Part shown: one piece after another, positions 24,411 through 38,655 of the stretch
How the letters are laid out: every line of letters begins with the position of its first letter
Position numbering within the stretch: the stretch's first letter is position 1
NCBI RefSeq assembly: GCF_015832195.1
Contig: NC_052016.1
Coordinates: forward strand, 81,505,047-81,569,046
DNA: 64,000 nucleotides
Direction of reading: 5' to 3'
DNA from: Motacilla alba alba
Taxonomy: Eukaryota > Chordata > Aves > Passeriformes > Motacillidae
Program-made: the position numbers and the translations under genes
Notes under the pieces: model-generated
Told to the model about the DNA's origin: nothing
Database searches by the model: none
Seen by the model: only the letters and a program-made list of their open reading frames with translations

Positions 24411-24438
24411 TTATTATTGTTATTATTGTTATTATTAT
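24411..24438. repeat. Simple repeat, 9-bp unit TTATTATTG, about 3 copies
   Basis: TTATTATTG occurs in tandem roughly three times, ending in TTATTATTAT. It is a small microsatellite-like tract in AT-rich DNA. Confidence 0.9.
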
Positions 24439-27400
24439 CTCCACAATCAGACCTACTTGTGTCTTTTGTGATTATTGACATTTTAAACACACACAACAAC
24501 AGCCTTTTTGTCTAGTTGATTTTATGTATCAAATTTGTATTGGAGCATTTGATACATTAAAATAAAAAAAAAAAGGTAGTGAGTTGTTAAGCAGACAGGG
24601 ATGCTCCAGAAATGTTAACAGTATTAGGCTAGTAATTTTCATATGAATATGTGTAGATAAGGGATCTTCTCTCTACACCTACCTGACAGTCTTACATTTT
24701 TAATCCAAGAATTTTCTTTGCTGTTTTAGTTACAGTATCGCATAATGATCTATTAACTGACATAAATCAATAGCTCTACTTGGAAGAATGGCTTTCTTTT
24801 TATGGAAAGGTGGTGCAAGTGATGTCACAGTGACATTTCTAGATGATAAATATACATAATATTTCATAATTCTACAGATTTTTGAGGACTTTCTTTTAAA
24901 TAAATATAGAGACATCCACATTTAAAACCATGCTTTCTTCACACACCAAGAATAGCCAGGGGATATATATTCACACATAGGCAATTATGAGGTTTTAGTT
25001 GATCTTAAATAAAATTAGTTCAGCTAACTGGTTTATTTAAAATGTTGTTAATTGTGTTTCACTTGTAATGACATTACACAAGGTACAAAAATGAGACTTC
25101 TTGTATTTACTGGCTTCCTTAAAATTGAGTAAAATAAAGTCTTTTTTAAAAAAATCTTTAATTAAATGAATCTTTACTTATCTATCTGCCCATCTGTTTA
25201 TCATCTGCTTCAATTTTTTTTCAATTAATAATAATTTCTGTTACATTTGAGAAGAGTGAAATGCTCAAAGACTATTTATTTTGTGTTTCATCAGCCAGTT
25301 GGCTGGAAAGGAATGCCTGGCCTGTAGATTTGCAGCCTGAGAAAGGCTTAAGCTCATCAATTTTCTTCTCTGTTTGGCCTGTTAGCAGCCAAAAAATAAT
25401 AAATGGATCAAGATACACCCCTTCTTATGTAACAGGTAATTAATGAGTGAATGAGTGAGTCTGAGTGATCCTGGGAAGCATGTGCAAGGTTGGAGAGAAA
25501 AAATGTAGGGAAGTGTGAGAAGTACTTCAAGGGAAAATACAGATACAGGACGTACATCAGGGGATCTGAATTTGTTCTGTCATTGAAGCATAGTTCAGCA
25601 AGCGGTAGGAAATCAAGCTGCACCTTTTTCACTGCTCAGAAAACAATTTCATCACTCTTGTTAGAAATAAATTCTAGAGAAACTGCTCATCATGTTGCTT
25701 GTCTGATTTGCCAGTCTCCAGATGACCTCTGCCAAAGTACCATTGTGTGCCTTGTTCCATACTGTATTTATATCGATTTCCACTCACAGCACCCCTGCTC
25801 ATTTTTAAGTTTTCTATAAAGCCTATGTCTCTTTCTTAACTTTCCAGACAAGGGTAACTGAAGGCATGCATTCCTATGGAATAAAGAATAAATGAATTAC
25901 ACTATGTCCTGGAAAATAAGAGGCATTTTGACTTTGCTTCTTTCTTTCTTGATTATAATCTCTTATATTAAGGACATTCACTCATTTACTCTTTGCTTAT
26001 ATGACAATAAGTAATTAGAGGCACAATATATTTAAGTGACAACAACAGCCAGCTCTAGTTAAAAGCGAAGTGACCATGAAAGCACTGTCATATGTTGCAT
26101 TTAAAATTCTGTAAAATATAACAATATTTAAAACAATTAATTTTGAAAACATGTGCCCATTGGCACTTTTTCATTACCCATTTATTATATTTATCAGATT
26201 TGTGAGCGGTATTGCTTAACCAACAAAAAACCTGCTGTACAGGATTATGAGCTTCACAATATCCCCATTGGGACATGCATGTTAAAGAAAGGAGCAATTT
26301 AAAGAAAAGGGAAATTTATCTAAAGAGATGTCAGAAAGTTAACAAGCTGTAGTTAAAACACAAATGCCCATTTCTGTATTAATATAGAGGCTTCACTACT
26401 TCACATGTTATAATACTACTAATTCCCATACTTCAGTGAATGAATGTTTTTTGTGGTTTTTAGTCTTCTCCCTGTAATGAGTCCATTTCTTTTTTGTTAT
26501 TTCACCCTACAGACAGCACTTACTGCAGGAGTACAGCAGTGAGTAGGAGGCTGCAGTAAATAGGTCACAGCAATTATTTCACAACTTTCCTTTCAATCTC
26601 CTATGACTTTAGGACATTAGGTGTAGACATGATGATGAAAATATCTTTGTCCAGCTCAGCAACATGCTGTGAGAGGCAGTTTGTGGAATAAGATCCTGAA
26701 AGAGACAGCAGCATGAGAAAGTGTAAAAATATAACATGAGGGACAGAAAGAAAATGTCTTTGACATTAAAACACTATAAAAGGGTAAGACCTGATTCTCT
26801 TTGCTGTTGCTACTCTAAATCAAGAAAAATGGTAACAAAGCAGTAGAGTTAACATTACTTTACCTGAGAAGATATGCAAAGCTTTACCTTCCAGAAATAT
26901 CTGCTCTTTTCTCTAGAAAAATAAAATATGAAAAGAAAACATGATGAGGCAAAGGGTAATTCTGGAAGCAAGGGCACAAAAATTAATTCTTCTTTAAGTT
27001 TTGACCTTATTTGTAATGCATTTAATAAGTTGTTTGCTTGCGAAACTTGCAGGTACAGTGTGCACACGGAAATCAGGTTTCTTGTATTGTTTTGCTTACA
27101 GAAACACAAACCTGTGAATTGTGACACATAAAAAGACATAATAGATAGATGACTCCAGGCTAAAGCAGATTTTTTTTTTTGGTTTTTTTCATAACTGTGA
27201 TGAAAGGAAACACAGTTAACTTGAGCTGAAAGTTAGTGGTTTTTTATGCACAGAAATAAGCATTGAGCAATTCAATCAACAACTGAAACTGATCAATCAA
27301 CCCAGTTCCAATGTCATCAATATATGAAGCCTGTTAAGAATTCTGAAAACTCAGACATTACATTTATGACACCTAAACCAGAAATCCATTAGAAACAGTT

Positions 27401-28981
27401 GTATATCTTTCACTGACCCTAGAACAGTTTTTGCCTTGATAAATGTCCAGTTTAATGTGCTTGGCTTTTTCTGATTTTTGTTTGTTTAGGGGAATTTAGT
27501 TATTTATTTTTTTTCCTTTTTTTTAGCAATGTTGATGAAGGGATAAATATCTATCACAAAACTGAAGAATTTTTGGGTGACTATTATTTGCAGCTGATAA
27601 TTTCACCTATTTCTAAAAATATTTGTAAAGGAGAGCTAGTTAAAATTCAAACCACAAAAACAAAATCAAAGGGAAAGAATGAAGGTAAACAGTCTATATT
27701 TTTAAATGTTTAGGAAACAAAAATCTCGGATTACCCTAAGGTTTCGTATTTGTATTTTACATGCCTATTGTCAAAAATTTTATTAACTTATTCCAGGTCT
27801 CTGCAATCAATTTAAATATATATATATATGATTGTTTTTTTCAATACATTTTCTGAGGAAAGCCTCCTGGTCTGATTGGAAAAATCTGAGAATATACCTA
27901 AAATCTGCTTATCTCAGTATGAACTGCCTCATGTCTCACCATGAAAGAGTATAAATTCTAAAATTGTGGTCTTCTGCAATATATTTTTACTATTTTTTAC
28001 CTGTTTTGAATGCTAGCTCAAGTAGTCATTAGACATGGTCTTGCTGAGCAAATGTAGCTCCAGCAAATAAACACGAAATGACTCTCCCATTAAAGCTGTT
28101 GTAGTTTGCAAATTGAGTTTTCAGAACTAATCTTTACTTATTGGGTTGTTTTTTTCTTTTTTGAAAAAAAAGGCAATTCAAAAAAGGTTTGTTATTTAAA
28201 GTTATGACAGCCACCTAAAAGACATGTTGCATGGTGTATTTGGAAAAGCTTGGGGACTTTGGAGCTTGAAGCCTAAGTCTGCTATCTGCTAATTACATAA
28301 TAAAGTGCTGACTGAAAGTTTGAGATTGACTTCATTGATTGATCTGTTGTTTGATTTTAAAAATAAACAGGAAAATATAGATGAACAGGACAGGACTCAT
28401 GTAGATTTAACAGCTGCACAGGCAGGATGAACAATCTAGACTGAAAACTAACTGTGTAGTGAGATGAATGAAGTCTAATGCCTTATCTAAGAATGACCAT
28501 TCATATTTATGCATGTTCTTTAAACTGGATATCAGTGTGCAAAGCAAGGGTTTTAGACAATATTATTCTTCTGGAACATATGAGCAAAAATAGACATCTT
28601 TAGGCCATTATTCTTTTGTTGTTGTTGTTTGTTGATCTGTTGCCCATAAGCTGAAACTGCTTTACATCTGCCTGTTTATTAAGTGAAGACTCATGCTATA
28701 AGCAAAGAAGATGAGCAGCAATGGGTATTAAATGCCTATTGCTTTGGTGCACTATCTATTTACCTATGCATATGTTATCCTGTCTAATGTTAAAATCCCA
28801 AATCTTTAAAGACTTTAGAAACATAAAAAAACCAAAATGTCAATCTCATTACTTTAAACAAAAGCAGTATATTTCTCCCCATCTATAGCATCAGATCCAG
28901 TAATGCACTGCTGAAATGTAGAGGAAACTTTGAACCAACTGATAATACCTTCTGTAAGCCTTTCAAGCTTTCAGTATGAAA

Positions 28982-29015
28982 AGGTTCAGCTTGCCTTTCA
29001 GTGCAAGCTGAACCT
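28982..29015. repeat. Perfect inverted repeat, 13-bp stem, 8-nt loop
   Basis: AGGTTCAGCTTGC (28982-28994) pairs exactly with GCAAGCTGAACCT (29003-29015) across the loop CTTTCAGT. The stem is more GC-rich than the surrounding DNA, so it is stable. Pairing does not extend beyond the stem, which argues against a classical microRNA precursor. Confidence 0.9.
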
Positions 29016-29543
29016 GATCACTAATACCAGGAATATTGCGAACAACCAATTATAAACAAGAAGGACAGAGTCCCATCTTAGAGGTATAAATATTTTTATG
29101 CTGTGTGATGCTATGTCATGTCATGTTCTGAATGCATATCCTTTACTTTCACAAACAAATTGAGGACGACTATTAGAGTTGGTATTTCTCTCTAGAATGA
29201 GGCTGTAGCTACCCAGGAAGAATTTGTTATTCACTGTTCCTTTTCAGCAGAATATTGGCCAAAGAATATTAAAACCTCCTCATTTAACCTCCTCTGTGAG
29301 ATATCTTGGATGGCTAAGAGCTATGCTTCTATGTCTCAGAAGTCTAACTCAAAGTAGTATCCTTTTTTTGGTTTTTTCCATAATAGATTATCTGTCAGGA
29401 AGCAGAAGACTTTTATTCAAGATCCAGCTCAGAAACAAGGGCCTTAACCAGCATCTAACACACTCTAAGAAAACAAATGTAAGCAGAGAAGGCATTTGGA
29501 TAGCAAGTTTTCTTTTCTCCATTAAAAGCTGGGACACTGTTTA

Positions 29544-29920
29544 GCAAAGAAGGAAGAGGATGCTCAAGGGAGACCTTATCACTCTCTACAACTACTTGAA
29601 AACAGGTTGTAGCCAGTTGGGGCTCGGCCTCTTTTGCCAGGCAGCCAGCAACAGGACAAGAGGACATAGCCTCAAGCTGTACCAGGAAAGGTCCAGGTGG
29701 ACTGTCAGAAGGAGTTCCTTCACTGAAATGTTTTTCAGACATTGGAACAAACATCACAGAGAGGTGGTGGAGTCACCATCCCTGGAGATGTTCAGGAGAT
29801 GGCTTGATGTGGCACTTAATGCTGTGATGCAGTCGACAAATATGATGGTCCATCAAAGGCTGGACTAGATGATCTTGGAGATCTTTTCCTACCTTAGTGA
29901 GCCATGATTCTGTGATTCTA
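29544..29920 (+). mobile_element. CR1 LINE, sense, with ORF2 C-terminus remnant
   Basis: This plus-strand CR1 runs from 'aggaagaggatgctcaaggg' and 'agaccttatcactctctaca' to the 3' end 'gatgatcttggagatctttt', 'cctaccttagtgagccatg' and the terminal octamer-type repeat ATTCTGTGATTCTA (ends 29920). The frame at 29560-29868 still reads as the CR1 reverse-transcriptase C-terminus, with 'GDLITLYNYLK', 'NRTRGHSLKL' and 'REVVESPSLEMFRRWLD'. This is the best-preserved 3' end in the window. The 5' end is truncated, so the copy is non-autonomous. Confidence 0.95.
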
Positions 29921-32900
29921 GCTTGGCAAGCTCCTAGGTTAGGAAGACCTATATCTCATTGGGAAATTATAAAAAGAAAGATTACTCAATTTCTGCTAAT
30001 AACTGCATTTTGAGGAAAATGGCTCTAGACATATTCTATTCCATTATTTTTTCATATACATATACATAGCTTAGAACACAGCAGAAAAAACATCGTTCCT
30101 CTAAAATATCAGTATTTTAACAATGTATGATCTAATTAATCTAATTAGTGCCCAACAAAAGCCTTAGACCATTTCAGAGTTTTTTTGTTATATCTACGGC
30201 ACTTATTTAAGCTTTAGGACTTGTGTTCTAGTGCAAGTTCAGTAACAGGCTCTGGAAGGAGATGAGAAAAAAATAGCCATGTGGTAACTTGTTTGTGGGT
30301 TTTGTTGTTTGTGAGTAGTAGCTGAGAGATATTATTCTGCTTTTATTTATTGGATATTGTAGTGCTGACAGTCACACTTCTCTTGCTTTGGCCAGATAGA
30401 GCCAAACTGAAGGATTCTTTAGACTTTATGTTTTTAAACCCTTATGTGTTTAAATATTAATATTATTTTCATGATCAGTTCAGTTTTGTCTTTGGCATTA
30501 TGTGATTTGATAAGTCAGCACTTAGTGTGTGACTTGAATTAATGATTAACACTATATAAAATGTGTTAACTTTTCAGTTGTAATTGGAATTAATGAAAAT
30601 TAGCAGTCCTGTTGGCTATAAATCAAAATTGCCATACAGAAAAACAAGCATCTGACTATTTAATTTGAAGGGTTAACTATATTTCTATGGAAAATTGTTC
30701 CACAGTAGAAACATAACTGCATAATGTGATAAGAAAGATTGTAAAATTGCATAGCAGTGACTTATAACAGTTTTCAAAATTACTTGTCCTTACCAAAGTC
30801 AAACCCATAATGTAATGTACAGGATGCAATAAGAAATAATATGGTTTGCCTTAAAGCATTTTTATACCTTTAATTTAAAGTAATGTGTGTTATAGTCTTA
30901 ATAAAATAGTAAAAGAAGTCTCTTAAATGCAATAAAATGTTACCCTGAGTGTGCAAAAAGAAAACACTGATCAGCATAAGGCTTGCAGAATTAAAAAACC
31001 AAAAAAACCAAACAAACAACCAAAAGACAAAACCCTACAACAAATTACCTAAGATATTTTAAGTACAGAAACTATTAATATCAGTAAACTGAGATACTTC
31101 TAGGATGGTAATTTCCAGTTGTTCAAAATTATGGATTTTGTAAATTCTACTTGTTTTTCTGCTTGTTTCGTATTTGTCACCATAAGAAAACACTGAAAAT
31201 TTGGCCTCATCTTCATGGTATGTCAAGCAAGGACACTATCTTATAGACATGTCATAATGATGAATTAATTAAAACTTGAGAAGTGCTCATATTATGCTAA
31301 TGAACTCTGCTGCCAAAGCTAAAAATAAATAATTTCAAAAATAGCATTTAAAAACCTTTAGAGCGGCAATTATTTAATTACAGGGCACCTTTAAAGAACT
31401 GAACGATAACTCAAGTGACTGTAAGTATTTATCCAGTTATGCAACTTCAAAACAGCAGCTAAAAACAGCATTCAAAGTGTAGAGCTTCAGGTGACATAGA
31501 TCAAAACAGTTCCGTGGAGTTAAGTTCAGTGACAACTGTTTGTGATAATTATGCACTAAGTTTTAATTGTTTAGTTGCTGTAACTGTCTTTGACTTTTGA
31601 GCTGTCACTCGGCTTTCTGTTAAATTTGTCATTAAAAATATCATGAAGGTGTCATGGACTAAGCTCTTAATATGTTGTTACACATAAAAGTCCTGACTGT
31701 GGCTTCAGAAAGGTCCCAGGACGGCTGAAAGATGCATTAGATAAAATAAGTATAATGCTCAGATATTATGATAGTCCAGTTTTAATGGATTATTGATGAT
31801 GTTTTACACTGTTAATTTCTATTTGCTGCAGAAGGGACCAAAATGAAGCCCCACAGTGTCTTTAATTTAGGTCAGACTGAAAAAAAAAAACTTGGTCATA
31901 TCTAACTGCTTTGAGCCAGCTTTTGTGATTGAAGACACCTGGTACCTGTCTACATAAATTCAGTAGGTTCTCCCCTTTTTGATCTGAATTTTTTCTCCAG
32001 AGCTTCTGTAGCAGTAGATATAACTTCCCCTATCACAGTAGTCAGATTATTTACTCTTGAAACAAGACCCACTGGAATTAGAAAATAGACTGACAAGATG
32101 TTAATGTCCTGAGGGACAAAGCTGACAAGCAGTGCTCTAAAACCACTCTGCACTTACAGACTTCACTGAGATGCCAAAAGCAAACTAAGAAAAAGACAAG
32201 AGTTTAAGTCTCTTTCATTTAAGAGGTGAGAGTTAGAGATGCTAGATAATATCCTACCAAACAGCTTGGGTAGATTTAGGCACCCCTCAGCCCAGCATGA
32301 TTCAGACATGTTTTCAGGGCTTAAGCACTTGACCCAGCCTTCTGACCTGGTCAGAGACTAAAAGTGCTGCAGGTGTTCTGTTCTAGTGAGATTGAGCTGC
32401 TGTGTAGCAGTAAATAGGAGACATGGCCAAAAGACAAAGAAGAAATCCTCATGTATGGTGACTACATTTCCACACTTAGTGTGCTGTTTCTTGCACAACA
32501 TTTGACTATGAGCAATAAATACAATTGAATTTGATGGTTTTGCATTGGAGCAGTATTTTCCTCTATTACTGAGCTATAAAAGCCAGAGATGTCAAAAGGA
32601 ACGATAATAATCACAGATAATAATATTCACAGGTTAAAGCTCAGACAACTGAGCCTTTTATGCCAACTCCAAACCAACCAACACATTTCTACACAATGGA
32701 AATACAGCAATTGTTCTTAATGTAAATAGGACCAAAAGAAAGTGTATTGAAACTCTTGAAGTTGCTAGAAGAGTCATTATAAATATCTAAATTATTTGAA
32801 CAGATAGTAATTTTAGGGATTCCATTCTAGAGACAAGAGAGGATTTATGCTTCACACCTTTCAGTTGCTAAGCTCTAGACAGTACTACAGTAGATTGGCG

Positions 32901-34493
32901 TTCCAGTATCAAAAGAAAACTGAGTTAAACTGTCTGTGATAGAAACTAATAGTCCCTGAGAGTAATTAGGGAACATCTGTCAAATAAATGTACTGAACTC
33001 AAAGCTTTTACTACAGTTTTTAGAATGTACATCAGCGAAGAACAGAGAAAGGGTATTTTGAGTGATAGGGAATTTTGCCTGTTGACATCCTGTCTTTTGG
33101 GGGTGACTGCATTTTCTTGGGGTCAGCAAGCAAACAGTGCAGTACTGATACTGTGTGTACCTCTCAATAAGGGGTATTTTATTTTAATAATTTCTAAAAA
33201 ATGTCTAAACATGAAAGTTAATTAATGTTTGCCACCTAGCTAGTGGACACTGCTCTCAACACACTATCCATATAGTTCATACACCATCATAAAAATGAGA
33301 ACCCAGGAACATCAATAGTATTAAATGTTTCCAGTACTTTAGGAATGGGCTCAAGCTTATTTGCCATGTTTTGGAGACCTTTATTTTGTTTTCTATTTTT
33401 TTCCCCGTTGTCATCTCTTTTCAGCAGTTCAAAACTGCTAAAGAATCTCCAACATCTAGATTTATTTGTAGTAACTACCATCATAAATATCACCATATCT
33501 GTTCCTAGCTGAAGATTGTTGTAAGATGTGAAAATATAACATCAAATTCTCATTAGCAAGTATAAAGACAAGTTTATTAGTCTTGTGATCATTGTTTATC
33601 AGCAAATTAAGCCCAGCACTTTAAGTGTTAGAAACCATGAATTATGGACCAGATTTCAATACTGACCTTAGTATTTGTTTTACCTTGATTTGCTAAAAAT
33701 GTACAGTCACAATTTCTTCCTTTTTCTGAGCAAACCCACCAAATTCTACTAAGAAAACACATGATAATATTTTCTCTCATTCTTACCAGTGGTGTTGTAT
33801 ACTGCTGGAAGATAAATTTCCTGCTTTCTTAATGTCTTATATGTCAGCAGTGCCCTACTATACAATAGCTGTCTTCTACCACATCTCATGCAAACCTCAT
33901 GTACTTCTGTAAAACATGCCCTTTAATCTTTTCTTCACACTACGTGTTGTCACAGAGACTGCAGATTTTCAGTTGACTGTAAAACTTCAGGTTCAGAGAC
34001 ACTTTTGATACAATGACTAGTTTTATGCAAAATACATAGAACTGCATCACAGCTGAATCCCAAGGTTTGTATTTATCACTAGTAAAATTTCAACAAAACG
34101 CCAACTGGTGTACTTTTTAATTTTAAAAAATCTAAAATTAAATCTACAGTCTAAATGAAACTAATTAAAATCAAAATCTAAAACAAGTCTCACTGAAAAA
34201 AATCTTGATGTGGAAAATAATGTTAAGGTTCAAAATGCAGTAGATTTCTATTCCTTGCAAACTAATTTCAGGATATGGATTATTGGCTTTCTTAGAATAG
34301 CAGGTAAAACATGTTGATTTTAACTGAATTTTCTCGGAGTTTTCTGTGTCTATAAATGTTGAACTAAAAATAACACTTTTTCTATGAACCTAGATTCGAG
34401 CACTAACTTAAGAGATAAAAAATAATTTTGATAAAGTCTGCAATAAAAAAAAAGATAGTTTCATGCAAGTTTTAGAATACTTTCTTTACAAAT
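29921..34493. other. Unique AT-rich non-coding DNA, TAATTA-rich in part
   Basis: No gene is recognised. About 30430-30620 and 31255-31450 hold many homeodomain-type ATTA/TAAT cores in complex, non-repetitive sequence. An A/C-rich patch of bird-typical AAACC type lies at about 30993-31040. The minus-strand frame 31950-32153 (67 residues) is unrecognised. Confidence 0.55.
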
Positions 34494-34771
<278 letters not shown>

Positions 34772-37700
34772 TTCCAAAGACCTTTGTTTGACTCACCTGC
34801 TAGAAAAATGCTGAGACTGACCCTGTCAGCATTCATAATTATCTGGGATTCCCTAGATGTGTAACTTTCTGTTGCAAGCTGACTCAGCTTTAAATGGAAA
34901 CTGAAATGAGTTTTGAGGATCACAATAATGGCATTGAAGTCTGAAAGTGTCTTAACCTAATGCTCAATATTTCATTCTTTAGAGCAAAGAAATAGAGTTA
35001 TGGTATCTTCTCTGCCATGACTATGTCTATATTCTTTAATCTGTATGTAAAGAGAGTAGTGTGCAGTCATTTTTGTATGCTGTTTTGTTATGATAATAAT
35101 AAAAATGTAATTAAAAAGAGAGTAAAAGTAATATTTCATAGTAAAAATAAATTTTATATGTCATTAAATGCATGATATTATCATAATCAGTTTCTTTTTG
35201 TGTCATGAGGAAAAGTATGATTTTGCTTGGAATAGATTAAACCTTATTTAGTCTTTTTACTTCAAAAAGAGCAAAATCTATAAATAAACTGCTGACCTCA
35301 AAATGACCCTCACTTCAAATGTCAGTTACAATTAACTTCTGCTTCTTGTGTATCATCTATGACTAATGTATTTGCCATAAACACATATTTTGATTCTGAA
35401 TGTCAGATTAAGTGAATTCCTTGATCCTGGAAATTGCAGAAAAAATCTATTTTGGTCTTACTGATTAGGATGAAAATTCAAGGAAATTTTATTTTCACTT
35501 TTGCTAGAAAAAAATTCTATGAGAATGGCTTAACTCTTCTTTATTGAATTTGGAAAAAACCCTGAATTTTTCATGATAACTAGTTCAATACACAAATATA
35601 AATTAAATTATTTGCCTTTTTCCAGCTTTACCGGGACAACAATCTCAATAATTCTGCTTTCTAGAAATAATTAATATATTCTCCCTCATGCTCAGATATT
35701 TGTAGTATAGAAATGAAATAAGAAGAAAAGAATTGGAAAGAAGGGACAATGTATTGAACACAACCTGCAGGGAGATGGATAACTATAGGTCAGGGTAGAC
35801 TCTTGCAGAAAAAAAACTGTTGTAAACTGAAGATTCATCTCCCCAGTTATATTCTCCAAAAACCTTTCAGTATCTCAGTCTTTCTCCTTCTCCTACCCCT
35901 AGAGCCTAAATACTATTTTGATGATAAATTTGTTTGATGTTTGAAACACAAGAGCAAAATGAAGCACTGCAACTCTATTTTGTGTATGTTCCTTAGAAGT
36001 CTTGAGTTCATTCTGCTTTCTATATTCACATGCATTCTACTTTCATATTCAACAGTGTTCCTTATGTGTCTCATAAAACCTCTCTTTAGCACATCAAATT
36101 TTAGTGAAGATGTGAATTGACTTCTGGAAAGAAAATAAGTTGGACAAAAAGCTCTCAATATTTTCACTCAGTATTTTTACTTGGCATATTCACTCATTTT
36201 TCTTCAGAAATGTTAAAGATTCCATAGCTCAAACACATGTGGGGAATTTTTTTTTGAACTTCCTGATTTTTTACTAACTGAAATCCATTGTGTTTACATG
36301 ATCAATTTTGTGTCAAAACCACAGAATCCTGCAGTGCATTCTGGCTCTCACTGTACTGTGTGTGCATTTTATGGACAAAAATAGAGTTTCATACCTACTT
36401 TTGCCTCCATTCAGAACATCCTTTAGTGTCTTAGTCTGTGTGGGCTTGTATTTTCCCTAAAGAAATTGGACACTGGGACTAGACATGAAAATACAGAACG
36501 ATCTCATCTCCTTTGGAACTGAATCATCAAAACAAATAAACACAAACCCCCAGGACGATAAGAAATCTTTCCTGGCTTGAAAGAATTAAATGATCCTTTC
36601 AAAACCTTCTCTTTTTTGTTTTTATAACAAAATGTCTGATTTCTGTACAAATATAGGGAAAACTGGAATAAAATGTTAATAAGATTTTTAGGAAAAGGGC
36701 CTAAAAAAACCTTTCATGTCTAATTATTATATTACCTATTAAAATCTGTAATTGATTTGTGCAACCTGAACAGAGAAATTGCAAAATTCAGGAATAAGCA
36801 TATCAACCTAAACAAATTTGAGCCAAGGAAGTTCTCACTCCCTTGAGCACTTGACAGTATTGTGTGATTGTTTCTTAATTAGCAGCTCAGCCTTGATAAT
36901 GAAGATACATAAGAAATTGAAAGTCAAAAGCTGCCATTTATTCAGACTATATGTTAGTTATTGCAGTTTTCATTGTAAGTCTGTTTAGCCTAGTGGTTTT
37001 TTGTCACTGTTTTGTTGAAATAAACACTGCTGAAAAAAAATAATAGTTGAAGCATGAAATAGCTGAAAGAACATTGATGACTAAAGTTTCAAGGTCTCTA
37101 AAATTAAGAGAAGCTAAGCAACATGCAGCACTGGAGGTGGGCTTCTAAAGTGGGAGGAAATTCATATCCCAGTATGCACGAATGCTAGCCCTTTCTTTCC
37201 AGCCCTGCTGGAAAATCATCCTCCTTGCAGGAATATTTGCAAATGAATTCACTCTGTCTTTGAAAGATACGCTTTACCAGCCCATGAATGATGAGCAAAT
37301 TATTTGGTACCTGGAATAAAAAATGTCTCAAACATAGCTGAAGACTCCATAAAGGTGTTGTTAAAAAAAAAAAAAAAAGCAGTTTGTAAAACTAAATAAA
37401 CTATAAAATCACAAAAGTCCTCTAAAAATCTAGTGTTTTAAATTCCCCCAACAGTCATGTCATTTGTCTGAAATAAATAAGAGAAACAGAGATGTTGAAG
37501 CCATTTCAAGATTTAAATTGAGATTTTTCAATTAATATCTATGTGCCACAAGTATAGATTTCAGATTATGCTTTCTTACTTCTTCAGTTCAGAAAAAGAA
37601 AGTCCGTAAACTATCCCCCTGATCGATTTCATAGAATTTTTAAGCCTTTCCTGGCATGAATATCTCTCAGAATTTTTCTCTCATGAGAATTTGTTCACAT

Positions 37701-38461
37701 ATCACAAATTTTTTTAAGTTCAAGTACAGTATCTGCAACTTACGTTGTTTTCCAGATTTATAGATGTGAGACCTTGCTAATTAATAGCACTAGATGTAAT
37801 GGAAAGTAGGTAAATCAGCTCTTAAAGATGGTCAAACTTAAACCTAAAAGTGTTTGTGACTTTAAAAGTTCAATATTACTGCCCCATATTTCAAGTTGAA
37901 ACAAATTTAAACAGTCTGAACATTCAGGAGTCTATTTAACTTAGTAACTTACCTCTATTTAATTGTTAGTCCACTATATTACCTCAAAAAATTTATACAA
38001 GATTTCCTCTGGTAAAAGAGATAGGTTTAATTCAGTTAGGGTATACTTGCAGCTTGATTAACACATCTCATAATCCTTAAAACAAATTAGTCTAGAGTAC
38101 CTAAAGTTCTGCCTCTGGATATTCCCCATAAGCCTTCAATTGCTTTACATCTGGGGCAAAGTCGTTAAAAAGCTTTTATGTTTGAAGTGTAAATTAAGCA
38201 GAATTTCAGAGTCAATGTCCAAAGTAGTGTTAATGTTCTGCCTCCTGCAAATGCTGAAGTACTTGACAAACCTGCATTTTTCACAGAAACATTCAGCCAT
38301 GCACCTGGAGTTTGATTTTGTACGAGGCTACATATACTAGAATATTGAGTGACCTTTGAAAGTGGTCTGCTACCTTATTTTTGAAGTTTTTTGGGCATGA
38401 AAAAAACCTGCTGTGATCTAAATTTAAGCTTCTTGCTCCTGAGGTTATTTATACGTTTAAT
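34772..38461. other. Unique AT-rich non-coding DNA
   Basis: No gene or recognised transposon was found. There is an A run at 37363-37378. Short minus-strand frames such as 35913-36167 are unrecognised. Confidence 0.6.
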
Positions 38462-38655
38462 CATAGGATCAAAAAAACAGGGCAGGATAGGATTACAGAA
38501 GGTCAGCCATTTTCTGTCAGGATCAACTCTAATAAAACCATTCTTGACAGGTATTTACTGAAGAGGTATTTAAAAACTTCGAATTATGTAAATTTATCAG
38601 CTATGTAGGCAATGTATAATTTGGGAATAGTTCCAATTTGTGCCAATGTACTGGA
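38462..38655 (-). mobile_element. Old, diverged CR1-like fragment, antisense
   Basis: The blocks 'tcataggatcaaaa', 'acagggcaggataggattac', 'aaaccattcttgacaggtat', 'ggtatttaaaaacttcgaat' and 'taggcaatgtataattt' follow in order the antisense 3' part of older CR1/L3-type elements (…gacaggtgtttgtcc…ttaaaaacctc…aggcaatctgttcc…). The match is diverged, with small deletions. It is clearly older than the other copies. Confidence 0.55.

Larger units (their letters stand above)
22525..29543. other. Long unique AT-rich non-coding stretch
   Basis: No gene is recognised. It contains a (TTATTATTG)n simple repeat (24411-24438), T-rich runs (27171-27187, 27505-27525) and a strong 13-bp hairpin (28982-29015). 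Plus-strand frames at 23839-24180 and 25490-25819 (113 and 109 residues) show no motif I know and are probably chance. Confidence 0.6.

Noticed and set aside
31950..32153. 67-residue minus-strand frame with a vaguely envelope-like texture
   Set aside because: It is too short and weak to assign, and no flanking LTR or other retroviral piece was seen.
32220..32420. Segment resembling old amniote interspersed repeats (with a similar feel at 41525-41700)
   Set aside because: The likeness is limited to short scattered words; no ordered match could be followed.
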